A DNA stretch of 64,000 bases from Pedobacter sp. L105. Lineage in GTDB: Bacteria > Bacteroidota > Bacteroidia > Sphingobacteriales > Sphingobacteriaceae. Every line of letters starts with the position of its first letter. Within the stretch, counting starts at the first letter, position 1. Shown here in pieces: positions 54,094 to 62,588 of this stretch. Where the stretch lies: positions 496,001 to 560,000 of the forward strand of contig NZ_LMUP01000014.1 in the NCBI RefSeq assembly GCF_009765875.1, in the 5' to 3' direction. Below the pieces are notes generated by a model. It saw only the letters and a program-made list of their open reading frames with translations, searched no databases and had not been told where the DNA came from. The translations under genes and the position numbers were made by a program.

Positions 54094-55773
54094 TTAAAGA
54101 TTACCTTTTTTTAATTCATTAAAAGCAAAATCGCATGCTCTTGCGGTAAGCGCCATGTAGGTTAAAGAAGGGTTAACGCAGGCAGAAGAGGTCATGCTGG
54201 CACCATCGGTTACAAAAACATTTAACGCATCCCATACCTGGTTATGTTTATTGAGCACTGACGTTTTAGGATCAAGCCCCATTCTGGCTGTTCCCATTTC
54301 ATGGATTCCATGTCCCATCGCATGTCCGCTATCCCAGGTGCGTATATTTTTTACGCCTGCCGCATCGAGCATATTTGCCGCTTCCATAGTGATAGCGGTG
54401 CGCATTTTCTTCTCATTATCCTTCAGCTCTGCATCCATAGATAAAATAGGTAATCCCCATTTGTCTTTTCTATGTGCATCAAGGGTAATCTTATTTTCAT
54501 GATAGGGAAGGATTTCACCGAATCCGGTCATTCCCATGGTCCAGTTACCGGGTTTGCTCAGCGTGTCTTTAAATTCACCTCCAATATTAAGCTCTGCTAT
54601 TTCCCTGCTCCACGAATCCCTACTTGCACTGCCCTGATAACCAAAGCCCCGTGTAAACGCTCTTTTATCGCCATATAGATTGGTAAAGCGTGGAATATAA
54701 AATCCGGTAGGCCTGCGGCCATATACAAAATGATCTTCAAAACCTTCAATACTTCCAGACGCACCTAAATTATAATGGTGATCCATGATATTATGTCCCA
54801 GCTCTCCACTGCTGCTACCTAAACCACCATCCCATACGTCTGTTGCAGAGTTCATTAATACCCATGCAGAATTTAAAGTTGAGGCATTAACGAATATTAT
54901 TTTTGCAGTATAATGGTAGGTCTCATTGGTTTGTGCATCTAAGATTTCTACTCCGGTAGCCTTCTTTTTATCTTTATCATAAATTATGCGGGTTACGATG
55001 CTCCATGGCCTTACCGTAAGATTGCCCGTAGCCATGGCAGCAGGCAAAGTAGAAGACTGGGTGCTGAAATAACCTCCAAAAGGGCAGCCTTCCCAGCAAC
55101 GGTCCCTAAACTGACATTTAGTGCGACCAGGAATAGCTTCAGTTAAGTTGGCTACCCTGCCATTGATCATATGCCGCTGGTCTTTATAATATTTTTTAAG
55201 ACGGTTAGCCACATCTTTCTCTACAATATTCAAGCTTACAGGTGGTAGAAAATGACCATCCGGCAAATGTGCCAGGCCATCTCTGGCACCGCTGATCCCT
55301 GCAAATTTCTCTACATAATCATACCACGGAGAAATATCTTTGTAGCGGATAGGCCAATCTATAGCCCAGCCCTCTTTTGCATTCGCTTCAAAATCAAAAT
55401 CACTCCAGCGATAACTTTGTCTGCCCCATAACGTAGAGCGGCCCCCTAACTGGTAACTGCGCCACCAGGTAAAAGGCTTTACTTCGGTATATGGACTATC
55501 CTGTTCATTGGCCCAGCAGTCCATTACAGCTTCATTAGCAGCCCAGCCACGGTGAATTACAGGATACTTTTCCTGCTGCTCTCTGGTGGTACTGCCTCTG
55601 TGTTCAAATTCCCAGGGCTGTTTAGTGCCGTACTTATAATCCTTAATGTGTTCGTAATTTCTTCCCCTTTCCAGCATGAGTGTTTTTAAACCTTTGCCGG
55701 TTAATTCCTTTGCTGCCCAGCCGCCGCTGATACCAGACCCAATGACAATTGCGTCATACGTGTTTTCAGTCAT
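54094..55773 (-). CDS. GMC-family oxidoreductase (sugar/alcohol dehydrogenase)
   Basis: 559 residues. FAD-binding VIGSGISGGWAAKELTGKGL (about 10-29), a long substrate region, GGRSTLWGRQSYRW, CQFRDRCWEGCPFGGY with a cluster of cysteines, and the C-terminal HEMGTARMG and NPSLTYMALTARAC blocks that carry the active-site His and Asn. Bacterial GMC enzymes with a gluconate_2-dh3 partner include glucose/glycoside 3-dehydrogenases and 2-keto-acid sugar enzymes. No Tat signal of its own; it may be exported with its partner. Which sugar position is oxidised cannot be read. Confidence 0.93.
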   Translation of the reverse strand: MTENTYDAIVIGSGISGGWAAKELTGKGLKTLMLERGRNYEHIKDYKYGTKQPWEFEHRGSTTREQQEKYPVIHRGWAANEAVMDCWANEQDSPYTEVKPFTWWRSYQLGGRSTLWGRQSYRWSDFDFEANAKEGWAIDWPIRYKDISPWYDYVEKFAGISGARDGLAHLPDGHFLPPVSLNIVEKDVANRLKKYYKDQRHMINGRVANLTEAIPGRTKCQFRDRCWEGCPFGGYFSTQSSTLPAAMATGNLTVRPWSIVTRIIYDKDKKKATGVEILDAQTNETYHYTAKIIFVNASTLNSAWVLMNSATDVWDGGLGSSSGELGHNIMDHHYNLGASGSIEGFEDHFVYGRRPTGFYIPRFTNLYGDKRAFTRGFGYQGSASRDSWSREIAELNIGGEFKDTLSKPGNWTMGMTGFGEILPYHENKITLDAHRKDKWGLPILSMDAELKDNEKKMRTAITMEAANMLDAAGVKNIRTWDSGHAMGHGIHEMGTARMGLDPKTSVLNKHNQVWDALNVFVTDGASMTSSACVNPSLTYMALTARACDFAFNELKKGNL

Positions 55774-55975
55774 ATTTATTTGGTTAGAAATGATTTACAC
55801 TGCAATGAATATCCTAATATATGATTTTCTGTTTACAAGAGCAAATAGCTTTTAGCTTCAGGAAATTTCACTTAAAAACTTGTCACAAGGATAAAATATG
55901 GTAGGGGATAGGGTTTAAGTTAAAATATTTTGGAATTTAATGGCGCTTTTTTGAGGACTCTTTAATAACCGTTTC

Positions 55976-56015
55976 AAAAGCTAATGTGCCGGGTTTACGC
56001 AGCACATTAGCTTTT
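55976..56015 (-). terminator. Terminator of the DUF6266 operon
   Basis: AAAAGCTAATGTGC and GCACATTAGCTTTT form a 14-bp stem a few bases after the DUF6266 stop. On the minus strand it ends in TTTT; the mirror face has a longer T-run, so it may stop transcription both ways. Confidence 0.7.
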
Positions 56016-56018
56016 TTA

Positions 56019-56690
56019 TTAAACAGCCTGGCTGAATGTAAAACTGCCCAGGTATCTGCTGTTCGATGCTCTTTTGCCATCTACTGAAGTCAGAAATATC
56101 CAGGCATGGAAAGTGCCTTTAGTCTTCAGCCCAATTTTTAGCTGCACGGTGCCGGCACTTCTGGTCCCGGCCGTAGGAAAAACCACCACATATGTTGTCC
56201 TGGAGCCTTCATCATTGATCTGTTCGTTGCACAAAGTAAGGAACACATTATCGTTTTCTTCCGATCCTGCCTTTATATTGACAGAATTGAGCCAGTTTAC
56301 CTGGATGATACCCCGGGGGACCACAGAAATAGTGGGCCTGTAAATCTGATCCAGCCAGCCACTACTCAGCTGAATTTTAGTGTAGTCTATCACCAGATCC
56401 GGGAAAGTTCCTGTAACGGCATGTTGCAAATTGTATTTTACTGCCCTGTTCATTGCAGATTTGTCGCCAGATTTATCCGGGTAACCTACTTTAATAGCTG
56501 AATGGAATTGGTGCAGGCATTTAGAAATTAAGCCGATCTTTGCACGCTGGTTTTTTAGGGCAATGGAAGCTTCGTTTCTTGTTTTAGCGGGTGCATCTCT
56601 CCCGATTTTTTTTCTCTTCCATCTACACGTTACCAATTGTCCTGTCTTACCTGTAAATTCGCCAATAGCCCCTGGTTTATAATGTGACAT
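56019..56690 (-). CDS. DUF6266 family protein (second of a tandem pair)
   Basis: 223 residues from the ATG at 56690 (a GTG at 56693 is next to it). GAIGEFTGKTGQLVTCRWKRKKIGRD at the start, an IDYTKIQLSSG central motif and a C-terminal Ser/Gly/Ala-rich strand pair (VVVFPTAGTRSAG, TFHAWIFLTSVDGKRASNSRYLGSF) are what I recall of DUF6266, restricted to Bacteroidota. No signal peptide. Function unknown. Overlaps the upstream paralogue by 14 bases. Confidence 0.8.
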   Translation of the reverse strand: MSHYKPGAIGEFTGKTGQLVTCRWKRKKIGRDAPAKTRNEASIALKNQRAKIGLISKCLHQFHSAIKVGYPDKSGDKSAMNRAVKYNLQHAVTGTFPDLVIDYTKIQLSSGWLDQIYRPTISVVPRGIIQVNWLNSVNIKAGSEENDNVFLTLCNEQINDEGSRTTYVVVFPTAGTRSAGTVQLKIGLKTKGTFHAWIFLTSVDGKRASNSRYLGSFTFSQAV

Positions 56691-57354
56691 CACTACCTCC
56701 GTTGCTAGTTGCTGCCGGCAGAATCAATTGTCCTGTGTACATGCTGTTAGAAATATTTTTATGATCGGCCGATATAAAAGAAATATAGGTTTCCATTACG
56801 GTGGCTGTTTCATTTGCCAGCAGGGATAATTGTGCTGTGCCACTTGCCCTGGTTCCTCCAAAAAGCACATATTCTGAACTTTTAGTATCAGGGAAATAGG
56901 CCAGGAGCATCACCTGATCATTGGCGTGGAACTGCCCCCGAATTAACGAAGTATCCCATGTAAAGACTAGTCCATCGTCATTTAACTTTGCCTGTACATT
57001 TGGTGTTGCAGGCATTTTTCCCCTGGTAAATAAAACTTTGGTATAATCGATTTCCATATCAGGATAATTTCCCTTAATCGCATGAAGACGGGTATAACTG
57101 TTCACTAAGTCGTGAGATGTCTTATGCGCAAGATTTGCTTCAGACTGGAATCCCAGGTAAATGAATTGTTTGGCCGATGCTATAAAATCGTTTACCAATT
57201 GGGTAGGGTGTCTGGCCATTTTTTGATTTTGCGTTGCTTTCTTACTGATTTTAGTTGCTGCTGAACGCGATGTTGGAATACCCAGGCGCAAGTAGGTAAT
57301 CACATTTCCTCTTTTCCCCATGAATCCATCAAAGGAGTTTTTGTTTGTTGCCAT
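56677..57354 (-). CDS. DUF6266 family protein (first of a tandem pair)
   Basis: 225 residues. GFMGKRGNVITYLRLGIPTSR, IDYTKVLFTRGKMP and SFISADHKNISNSMYTGQLIL align block by block with the next gene, so the two are paralogues from a tandem duplication that has diverged strongly. Two copies in one overlapping operon suggest a heteromeric assembly or filament-like product, which is speculation. Upstream lies an unusual repeat region. Confidence 0.8.
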   Translation of the reverse strand: MATNKNSFDGFMGKRGNVITYLRLGIPTSRSAATKISKKATQNQKMARHPTQLVNDFIASAKQFIYLGFQSEANLAHKTSHDLVNSYTRLHAIKGNYPDMEIDYTKVLFTRGKMPATPNVQAKLNDDGLVFTWDTSLIRGQFHANDQVMLLAYFPDTKSSEYVLFGGTRASGTAQLSLLANETATVMETYISFISADHKNISNSMYTGQLILPAATSNGGSDVTL

Positions 57355-57540
57355 AATAATTGGTTTTAAATTGTGAATAATTGTTTAATTAAGATACAAG
57401 ATAAGATTTTTTTACAAAATATTATTGTAGAAATTATATTTAAATCTAATAAGGCAGTTATAGGTAATAAACAGAGACGGAGACCATTATAAATTGAGGG
57501 TTTTTTAGACGAACTTTAGCCAAACTTTGACGGGAATGAG
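57355..57540. other. Intergenic region upstream of the DUF6266 pair
   Basis: AT-rich sequence holding the promoter of the DUF6266 operon; it grades into degenerate copies of the repeat that begins at about 57541 (AACTTTAGCCAAACTTTGACGG). Confidence 0.4.
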
Positions 57541-57576
57541 GAACGGGTTTGGGACGGGTTTGGAACGGGTTTGGAA
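57541..57576 (+). repeat. Tandem 12-base repeats
   Basis: GAACGGGTTTGG is repeated three times with one substitution (AACGGGTTTGG, GACGGGTTTGG), GC-richer than the flanks. Degenerate copies precede it. The repeat abuts an inverted repeat. Confidence 0.85.
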
Positions 57577-57577
57577 C

Positions 57578-57610
57578 GCCTCCGGAACGGCTAAATGGCG
57601 TTCCGGAGGC
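57578..57610. repeat. Perfect 12-bp inverted repeat
   Basis: GCCTCCGGAACG (57578-57589) and CGTTCCGGAGGC (57599-57610) are exact complements around a 9-base loop. No U-tract follows on either strand, so it is not a standard terminator. Confidence 0.85.
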
Positions 57611-57758
57611 ATTGCTGAGGCGTCTTAAAGTGGTTCTTTATTTTGGCTAAACCTTGTTCAAAATCCTGTTGATATTTTGCCGATGGATAAACGTTTTCGG
57701 GTTTATCTATGGTCGTTGTCCGCCTATTGTAGCGAAACCATCTCTGATGTATCGAAAA

Positions 57759-58292
57759 TCATCCTTTAAGCCCCCATTTCGTATAATATTGATTAAGCTC
57801 TTTCATGGAATGAATATACAGGATTGGAAAAGTATATCTTGAAAGAATAGCTTTATGTCTCTTCCGGATTTTAGGATATTTGAAAACTATGTAATTGATC
57901 ACTTCAAAACTAAATTCATTCGTTGCATCCTTTAAACGTCCAGGTCTGCTATGATCATTTTTCAGGCATCTTAAAATATATCGAAAACAGCAACCGAAAA
58001 AATTTGGATCTATCCAAATTATAGATGTTGCTTCCGCAAAACGTTGAGGCATGCAGAAACTATAATTGCCTTCAATAACCCACGATCCCTTTGTTAGAAA
58101 AGAATCCTGATCTGCAGCAAATTCTTTTTCATCCCGTCTTTCCCAGTTTGTTCCAGGAATATGTGCAAGCTGGTCAAGATGGCAAATCGAAATATTTAGT
58201 TTTTCCCCAAGTTTAGTTGCCAGCGTTGATTTGCCGCTACTGCTTGGGCCGATAATGCATATCCTCTGGCCAAGCTCATTTAGTGATGTCAT
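57759..58292 (-). CDS. Adenylate-kinase-like P-loop nucleotide kinase
   Basis: 177 residues from the ATG at 58292; a TTG at 58334 is in frame. The P-loop GPSSSGKST (about 14-22) and the pattern of Walker B-like WIDPN and Arg-rich lid (LRCLKNDHSRPGR) fit the AAA_17/FlaR-like group of small nucleoside kinases often called topology modulation proteins. It has HLDQL as the acceptor-site motif. Substrate unknown. Single gene between the repeat region and the aldo/keto reductase. Confidence 0.8.
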   Translation of the reverse strand: MTSLNELGQRICIIGPSSSGKSTLATKLGEKLNISICHLDQLAHIPGTNWERRDEKEFAADQDSFLTKGSWVIEGNYSFCMPQRFAEATSIIWIDPNFFGCCFRYILRCLKNDHSRPGRLKDATNEFSFEVINYIVFKYPKIRKRHKAILSRYTFPILYIHSMKELNQYYTKWGLKG

Positions 58293-58580
58293 CTTCTTGG
58301 CTCTTAATTTAGTTTGAACTTTCTTATTAAACAAAGATAAAATCTTTTTTAAACCCTTGTAAAGTTAGTTTGTACTTGTCAAACCTTGATTAAACGACTA
58401 TGATTTTGATATAAACAATTTCAGTGAAATTCAACCATTCATTCCGAAATCAATAGTGCTTAAAAAATGTTTGAAAATTTGACTACAACAATTACCAATT
58501 CAACTACTTTTTATAGAACGACAATCAAGATTTTTGTAATGAGATTTATTCAAGGTTAGAAACAATTGAAAAAAAGAATT

Positions 58581-59561
58581 ATGCAAAAAAGAAAATTAGG
58601 GAATAGCGGATTAGAAGTTTCCGCATTAGGTTTTGGCTGTATGGGTTTAAACTTTTTAGATGGCAAAGGTCTTGATAAAAAAGATGCCATAACGCTGCTA
58701 CGCAATGCAGTTGAAAGGGGAATCACATTTTTTGATACCGCAGAAGCTTACGGACCTTATACCAATGAAGAAATTGTTGGCGAAGGATTACAGTCTTTTA
58801 GAAAAGACGTTGTTATAGCAACAAAATTTGGTTGTAAAAATGCCAGACCAACAACAGGTTTAGACAGCAGACCCGAAACCATCAGGGCAGTAGTCGAAGC
58901 ATCTTTAAAAAGATTAAGAACAGATTATATTGATTTGCTTTATCAGCACAGAGTTGATCCCAATGTTCCGATAGAAGATGTTGCAGGAACAGTAAAAGAC
59001 CTGATACAAGAGGGTAAAGTAAAATATTTCGGTTTATCGGAAGCAAGTGCAAAAACTATTCGTAAGGCACATTCAATTCAACCTGTAACAGCGTTACAAA
59101 GTGAATACTCTTTGTTTTGGCGTGAACCAGAAAATGAGATCATTCCAACCTTAGAAGAGTTAGGAATTGGCTTCGTTCCGTTCAGTCCTTTGGGCAAAGG
59201 CTTCCTCACCGGTACAATAAATTCAAAATTAGCGGATGTTGACCGCAGAAATGTCATTCCTCGTTTCAGCGAAGAAAATATAAAAGCCAATCTAGTTTTA
59301 GTGGACGCACTTTCTGAAATTGCTGACCAAAAAAATGTTACAACCGGACAATTGGCATTAGCCTGGATTTTAGCTCAAAAGCCTTGGATAGTGCCAATAC
59401 CAGGGACTACCAAATTGCATCGTTTAGACGAAAACATCGGCAGTACTAATATTATATTAACAACTGCTGAACTTGCAAAAATCAACACAATAGTAAATGG
59501 AATTACAATTGTGGGCGACCGCTATCCCGAAGTTTTAGAAAAACAAATAGATAGATCATAA
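58581..59561 (+). CDS. Aldo/keto reductase
   Basis: 326 residues from the ATG at 58581 (MQKRKLGNSGLEVSALGFGC); a TTG at 58566 is in frame. Catalytic residues are visible: Asp and Tyr in FFDTAEAYG, Lys in VVIATKFG, His in LLYQHRVD; NADPH-site residues PVTALQSEYSLFWRE and PIPGTTK follow. AKR13-like general aldehyde/ketone reductase by similarity. It is followed by an inverted repeat and an AraC-type gene on the same strand. Confidence 0.95.
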   Translation: MQKRKLGNSGLEVSALGFGCMGLNFLDGKGLDKKDAITLLRNAVERGITFFDTAEAYGPYTNEEIVGEGLQSFRKDVVIATKFGCKNARPTTGLDSRPETIRAVVEASLKRLRTDYIDLLYQHRVDPNVPIEDVAGTVKDLIQEGKVKYFGLSEASAKTIRKAHSIQPVTALQSEYSLFWREPENEIIPTLEELGIGFVPFSPLGKGFLTGTINSKLADVDRRNVIPRFSEENIKANLVLVDALSEIADQKNVTTGQLALAWILAQKPWIVPIPGTTKLHRLDENIGSTNIILTTAELAKINTIVNGITIVGDRYPEVLEKQIDRS

Positions 59562-59590
59562 AGCAAAACAACGTGTGAGCAACAATACAG

Positions 59591-59628
59591 TTTTGTGTGC
59601 AGGACAAGTAAGGAGCTTGCACACAAAA
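59591..59628. promoter_or_regulatory. Inverted repeat between the aldo/keto reductase and AraC genes
   Basis: TTTTGTGTGCA (59591-59601) and TGCACACAAAA (59618-59628) are exact complements around 16 bases. Candidate terminator or operator; there is no U-tract. Confidence 0.6.
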
Positions 59629-59691
59629 CTTTACACAGCTGGTGAAAGAATATGTCCGTCAAAACAAAGTGATTACATTTGTACCAAAAAA

Positions 59692-60606
59692 ATGCAACGA
59701 GAATCTAACATCAATCATATTAAAAGTATATCACAACTTGTACGGGTATTGGGACTTCCTGCGCCATTACACCCATTGATTGCATTGGTTGATTACAATA
59801 ATGTTTCGATTGAAATGTTTCCAAGAGGACAAAAAACAAGTTTAGATTTTTACAAAATTTCCTTTAAGCCTACATTTATAGGACAAATAAAGTACGGACA
59901 GGCATATTACGATTTTGAAGAAGGCGGGTTGGCATTTTTGAAGCCAAAACAAATCATTTATCCACCAGCAGACATAGGAAGCTATGAAGGTATTGCTTTA
60001 TATTTCCATTCGGACTTTATACGAAATTATCCATTAGGAAACACAATGAATCAATACGGCTTTTTCTCTTACGATGTTTCAGAAGCTTTATTTTTATCGG
60101 CAAAGGAAAAAGAAATTATAGCCAATTTACTTGCGTCAATAGCTAATGAATTAGACAATAACATAGACAATTTCAGCCAGGATGTTTTGGTGTCGCAAAT
60201 AGAATTGTTATTGAATTACAGTAATCGCTTTTACAATAGGCAGTTTATTACGAGGAAAGCAGTCAATCACGACATCATAACTTCTTTGGACAAACTTTTA
60301 AACAGCTATTTTGAAGAAGAAAACAGTCTGAAAAACGGTTTGCCATCCGTGAAATATATAAGCACAGAATTAAAGCTATCGCAACGCTATTTGAGTGATA
60401 TGTTGAGTTCATTGACAGGATTAAACACACAACAATACATTCAAAATGCAATCATAGAAAAAGCCAAAGAAAAATTATCAACTACAAATCTTTCCGTTTC
60501 GGAAATTGCTTATGAATTGGGCTTTGAACATTCACAGTCGTTCAGCAAACTTTTTAAGACAAAGACAAACGTTTCGCCTTTAGAGTTCAGACAGTCGTTT
60601 AATTAA
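59692..60606 (+). CDS. AraC-family transcription regulator
   Basis: 304 residues from the ATG at 59692 (MQRESNINHIKSISQLVRVL); an upstream GTG at 59575 is in frame but would span the inverted repeat. C-terminal AraC motifs are clear (VKYISTELKLSQRYLSDMLSSLTG and VSEIAYELGFEHSQSFSKLFKTKTN); the N-terminal half has a cupin-like pattern (ALVDYNNVSIEMFP, GGLAFLKPKQI). It probably regulates the aldo/keto reductase upstream, the common arrangement in this phylum. Confidence 0.93.
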   Translation: MQRESNINHIKSISQLVRVLGLPAPLHPLIALVDYNNVSIEMFPRGQKTSLDFYKISFKPTFIGQIKYGQAYYDFEEGGLAFLKPKQIIYPPADIGSYEGIALYFHSDFIRNYPLGNTMNQYGFFSYDVSEALFLSAKEKEIIANLLASIANELDNNIDNFSQDVLVSQIELLLNYSNRFYNRQFITRKAVNHDIITSLDKLLNSYFEEENSLKNGLPSVKYISTELKLSQRYLSDMLSSLTGLNTQQYIQNAIIEKAKEKLSTTNLSVSEIAYELGFEHSQSFSKLFKTKTNVSPLEFRQSFN

Positions 60607-60718
60607 AAAACGATAGGGGAGCAGGCTGTCAATAGCCAATGCCACTAACAAGGTTTTTGTCAGATGGGTACTTACCGAACCCCTGCTTATCGTGTGATTG
60701 CAGGGATTTCTTCGATTC

Positions 60719-60762
60719 TGGTGAACCTGCTGGTACCTTTATCGAATACTTTTATGGAAGAT
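60719..60762 (+). repeat. Degenerate direct repeat, copy 1
   Basis: About 44 bases match copy 2 at 62422-62465 at roughly 75% (shared GTGAACCT, GGTACC, TATCGAA, ACTTTTA), in the same orientation. Probably remnants of the same unidentified coding sequence. Confidence 0.5.
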
Positions 60763-60797
60763 TGTATGAAAATAAACAGCTTATTAGACTAGAGAAT

Positions 60798-60848
60798 AAA
60801 TCAGTTAAACTTGATATCACATTTTGTGATACCAAGTTTAACTGATTT
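60798..60848. repeat. Near-perfect 51-base palindrome
   Basis: AAATCAGTTAAACTTG pairs perfectly with CAAGTTTAACTGATTT, then after one A-C mismatch TATCACA pairs with TGTGATA around a 3-base loop: 23 of 24 base pairs. No T-run follows. It could be a terminator for the AraC gene, or a small palindromic repeat element. Confidence 0.85.
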
Positions 60849-61025
60849 GTAAATGAATGATTGAGATTTTAATTATTTAAAGTCCTTCAAAAGGAACTCC
60901 CGCTTTTTTCACTAAAGTTTAGGCAGTCTTTTAATCAGCTTTTATAAGCTGGTCGGACATTTACCAGAAATTATTACCAAACAGGCATTAAAATCATTTT
61001 ATTGGTCGTCTCTCTAATAAATGTA

Positions 61026-61877
61026 TCACAAAGCTCTAAGAATTTCTTCAAGCTTTAATTCGCCCTCTACCGTCTGCGCCCCATTTTGTATGGCTCCTTT
61101 CATAATTCTTGCTGTTTCTGGATTAAACACCAAAGAAGCCCACCCATTATTTTCCAATTGAAAACCTTGTACGTTTCTGATCGGTGACAATACTTTTTTT
61201 GTTGTTTCAATTACACCTTCAGGTAAGTTTGCAATATTCTGCGCCAGGCGATCTACAAATGTGTCTATTTCCGCATCCGGTATGGCACGATTAATCCAGC
61301 CATAACGTTCGGCAGTAGCAGCGTCGAACAAATCGGCACCCAAAAGAACTTCTAAAGCACGGCCACGCGTCATTTTCGAGGATAGGTACTGTGTAGCCCC
61401 ACCTCCGGGAATAATCCCCATTAGCGCTTCACATTGAGCCAATTTGCCTCTTTCTAGAGAGGCAAAGCTCATATCAGCCGCTGCAACAAATTCGGCTCCG
61501 CCACCACGGGCTATACCTTTCAATTTTACGATTGTTATTTGGGGTTGTTCTCTGAGCATTTCGCCAACTGCCTGGAAGATGTTTAGCCCTTCTGGTGCAG
61601 CTTTGCCTAACTCTTCTAATATAGCTTGTTCTTCCAAAATATTGATATCAACATGAGCGATGAAAAAATCAGGATTTATACTATCGAATACGATCACTTT
61701 AACCATCTTATCAGTAGATAAGTCGTTAAGTAACTGTTTCAATTCTTTCATCATTTTGCCACTCAATGCATTTACGGGTGCGTTGTCTAAGGTTATACTT
61801 GCTACACCGTTTTTAATCTTGAAATGTAACGTTTGATATTCATGATCTTTAAAGTTTACTGTGCTAATTTGCGTCAT
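61026..61877 (-). CDS. Enoyl-CoA hydratase/isomerase family protein
   Basis: 283 residues. VKLKGIARGGGAEFVAAADMSF is the oxyanion-hole region with the typical GGGAE, and MGIIPGGGATQYLSSK the second. The first expected acidic residue is retained in the GGGAE segment; the C-terminal trimerisation part is present. Typical length of a crotonase is 260, so it is slightly long. It is divergent from the HxlR regulator, with a palindrome at the regulator's start, so the two are probably linked. The substrate acyl-CoA is unknown. Confidence 0.9.
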   Translation of the reverse strand: MTQISTVNFKDHEYQTLHFKIKNGVASITLDNAPVNALSGKMMKELKQLLNDLSTDKMVKVIVFDSINPDFFIAHVDINILEEQAILEELGKAAPEGLNIFQAVGEMLREQPQITIVKLKGIARGGGAEFVAAADMSFASLERGKLAQCEALMGIIPGGGATQYLSSKMTRGRALEVLLGADLFDAATAERYGWINRAIPDAEIDTFVDRLAQNIANLPEGVIETTKKVLSPIRNVQGFQLENNGWASLVFNPETARIMKGAIQNGAQTVEGELKLEEILRAL

Positions 61878-61958
61878 TTTTTTATTGTTAAGATTCTTGT
61901 CCTTATTTTTATTGTTACTTTTAGTAAAGGTAAAAGCTGCATTTTTAATTTTTGAAAA

Positions 61959-61978
61959 TGCTATAATAGACTATAGCA
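61959..61978. promoter_or_regulatory. Candidate HxlR operator
   Basis: TGCTATAATAGACTATAGCA has perfect 7-base arms (TGCTATA/TATAGCA) around six bases and ends two bases before the HxlR start, within the divergent promoter region shared with the enoyl-CoA hydratase gene. Confidence 0.6.
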
Positions 61979-61979
61979 C

Positions 61980-62369
61980 ATGGTAGATGAAGAAAACAAA
62001 GAGAAACCGTATATCTGTACGGTTAAAAATCAGGAAGAAATCAAGTATGCCCAAGATGCACTTTATGTATTAAGTGGTAAATGGCGTATGCCTATCATCA
62101 TAGCTTTATACAATGGTCTACGTCGTTACCGTGACATCGCCCGAAGTATACCAGGTATAACATTCACGATGCTATCTAAAGATTTGCAACTGATGGAACT
62201 CAACAAATTGATAATAAGAATTGAAGATCCTGATTTTCCGAAAACTGTAGAATATATGCTGACTGATTATTGCAAGTCTCTGTACCCCATTGTGGAAAAT
62301 TTGATAGATTGGGGAAAGCAGCATCGACAAGTTATCAGAATGGTTAATCCGCCAGAAATTGGAATATAA
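61980..62369 (+). CDS. HxlR-family transcription regulator
   Basis: 129 residues. YVLSGKWRMPIIIALYNGLRRYRDIARSIPGITFTMLSKDLQLM is the HxlR winged helix-turn-helix, and the C-terminal part (VEYMLTDYCKSLYPIVENLIDWGKQH) matches its helical end. HxlR proteins are redox- or aldehyde-responsive repressors/activators, some with an N-terminal Cys; here Cys13 (YICTVK) precedes the helix, which fits that class. Divergent to the enoyl-CoA hydratase gene. Confidence 0.94.
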   Translation: MVDEENKEKPYICTVKNQEEIKYAQDALYVLSGKWRMPIIIALYNGLRRYRDIARSIPGITFTMLSKDLQLMELNKLIIRIEDPDFPKTVEYMLTDYCKSLYPIVENLIDWGKQHRQVIRMVNPPEIGI

Positions 62370-62421
62370 TTGAATTTAAATGTTTTAACGCAGGAAGACT
62401 CCATTTCCTGAGGCTTCCTAT

Positions 62422-62465
62422 GTGAACCTTACGGTACCAATATCGAACACTTTTAGAGATGGCTG
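62422..62465 (+). repeat. Degenerate direct repeat, copy 2
   Basis: Matches copy 1 at 60719-60762 at about 75%; here the reading frame encoding CEPYGTNIEHF is broken by stops, indicating decay. Confidence 0.5.
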
Positions 62466-62588
62466 CCTTAAAATTGCATGCTTACTGAAACATGGCAATA
62501 TCCCCGAGCATTTTATTTGTGGCTAAATCACGGGCTTACCATCATTTTTTTTATTTTTGAGTCCTCTTGATTTTAGCCCTATACATTT

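Larger units (their letters stand above)
60607..61025. other. Intergenic region with decayed coding traces
   Basis: About 420 bases. A stretch near 60719 encodes, in frame, GEPAGTFIEYF, resembling a decayed trace near 62422 on the other side of the enoyl-CoA hydratase/HxlR pair. A long hairpin lies at 60798. A short frame (60639-60845) across both is not supported as a gene. Confidence 0.5.

Noticed and set aside
59575..59691. GTG start of the AraC gene at 59575
   Set aside because: It would translate through an exact inverted repeat; the ATG at 59692 gives the normal family length.
60639..60845. Short open frame of 68 codons between the AraC and enoyl-CoA hydratase genes
   Set aside because: It runs through a long palindrome and ends in it; the only meaningful part is a decayed stretch resembling one at 62422.
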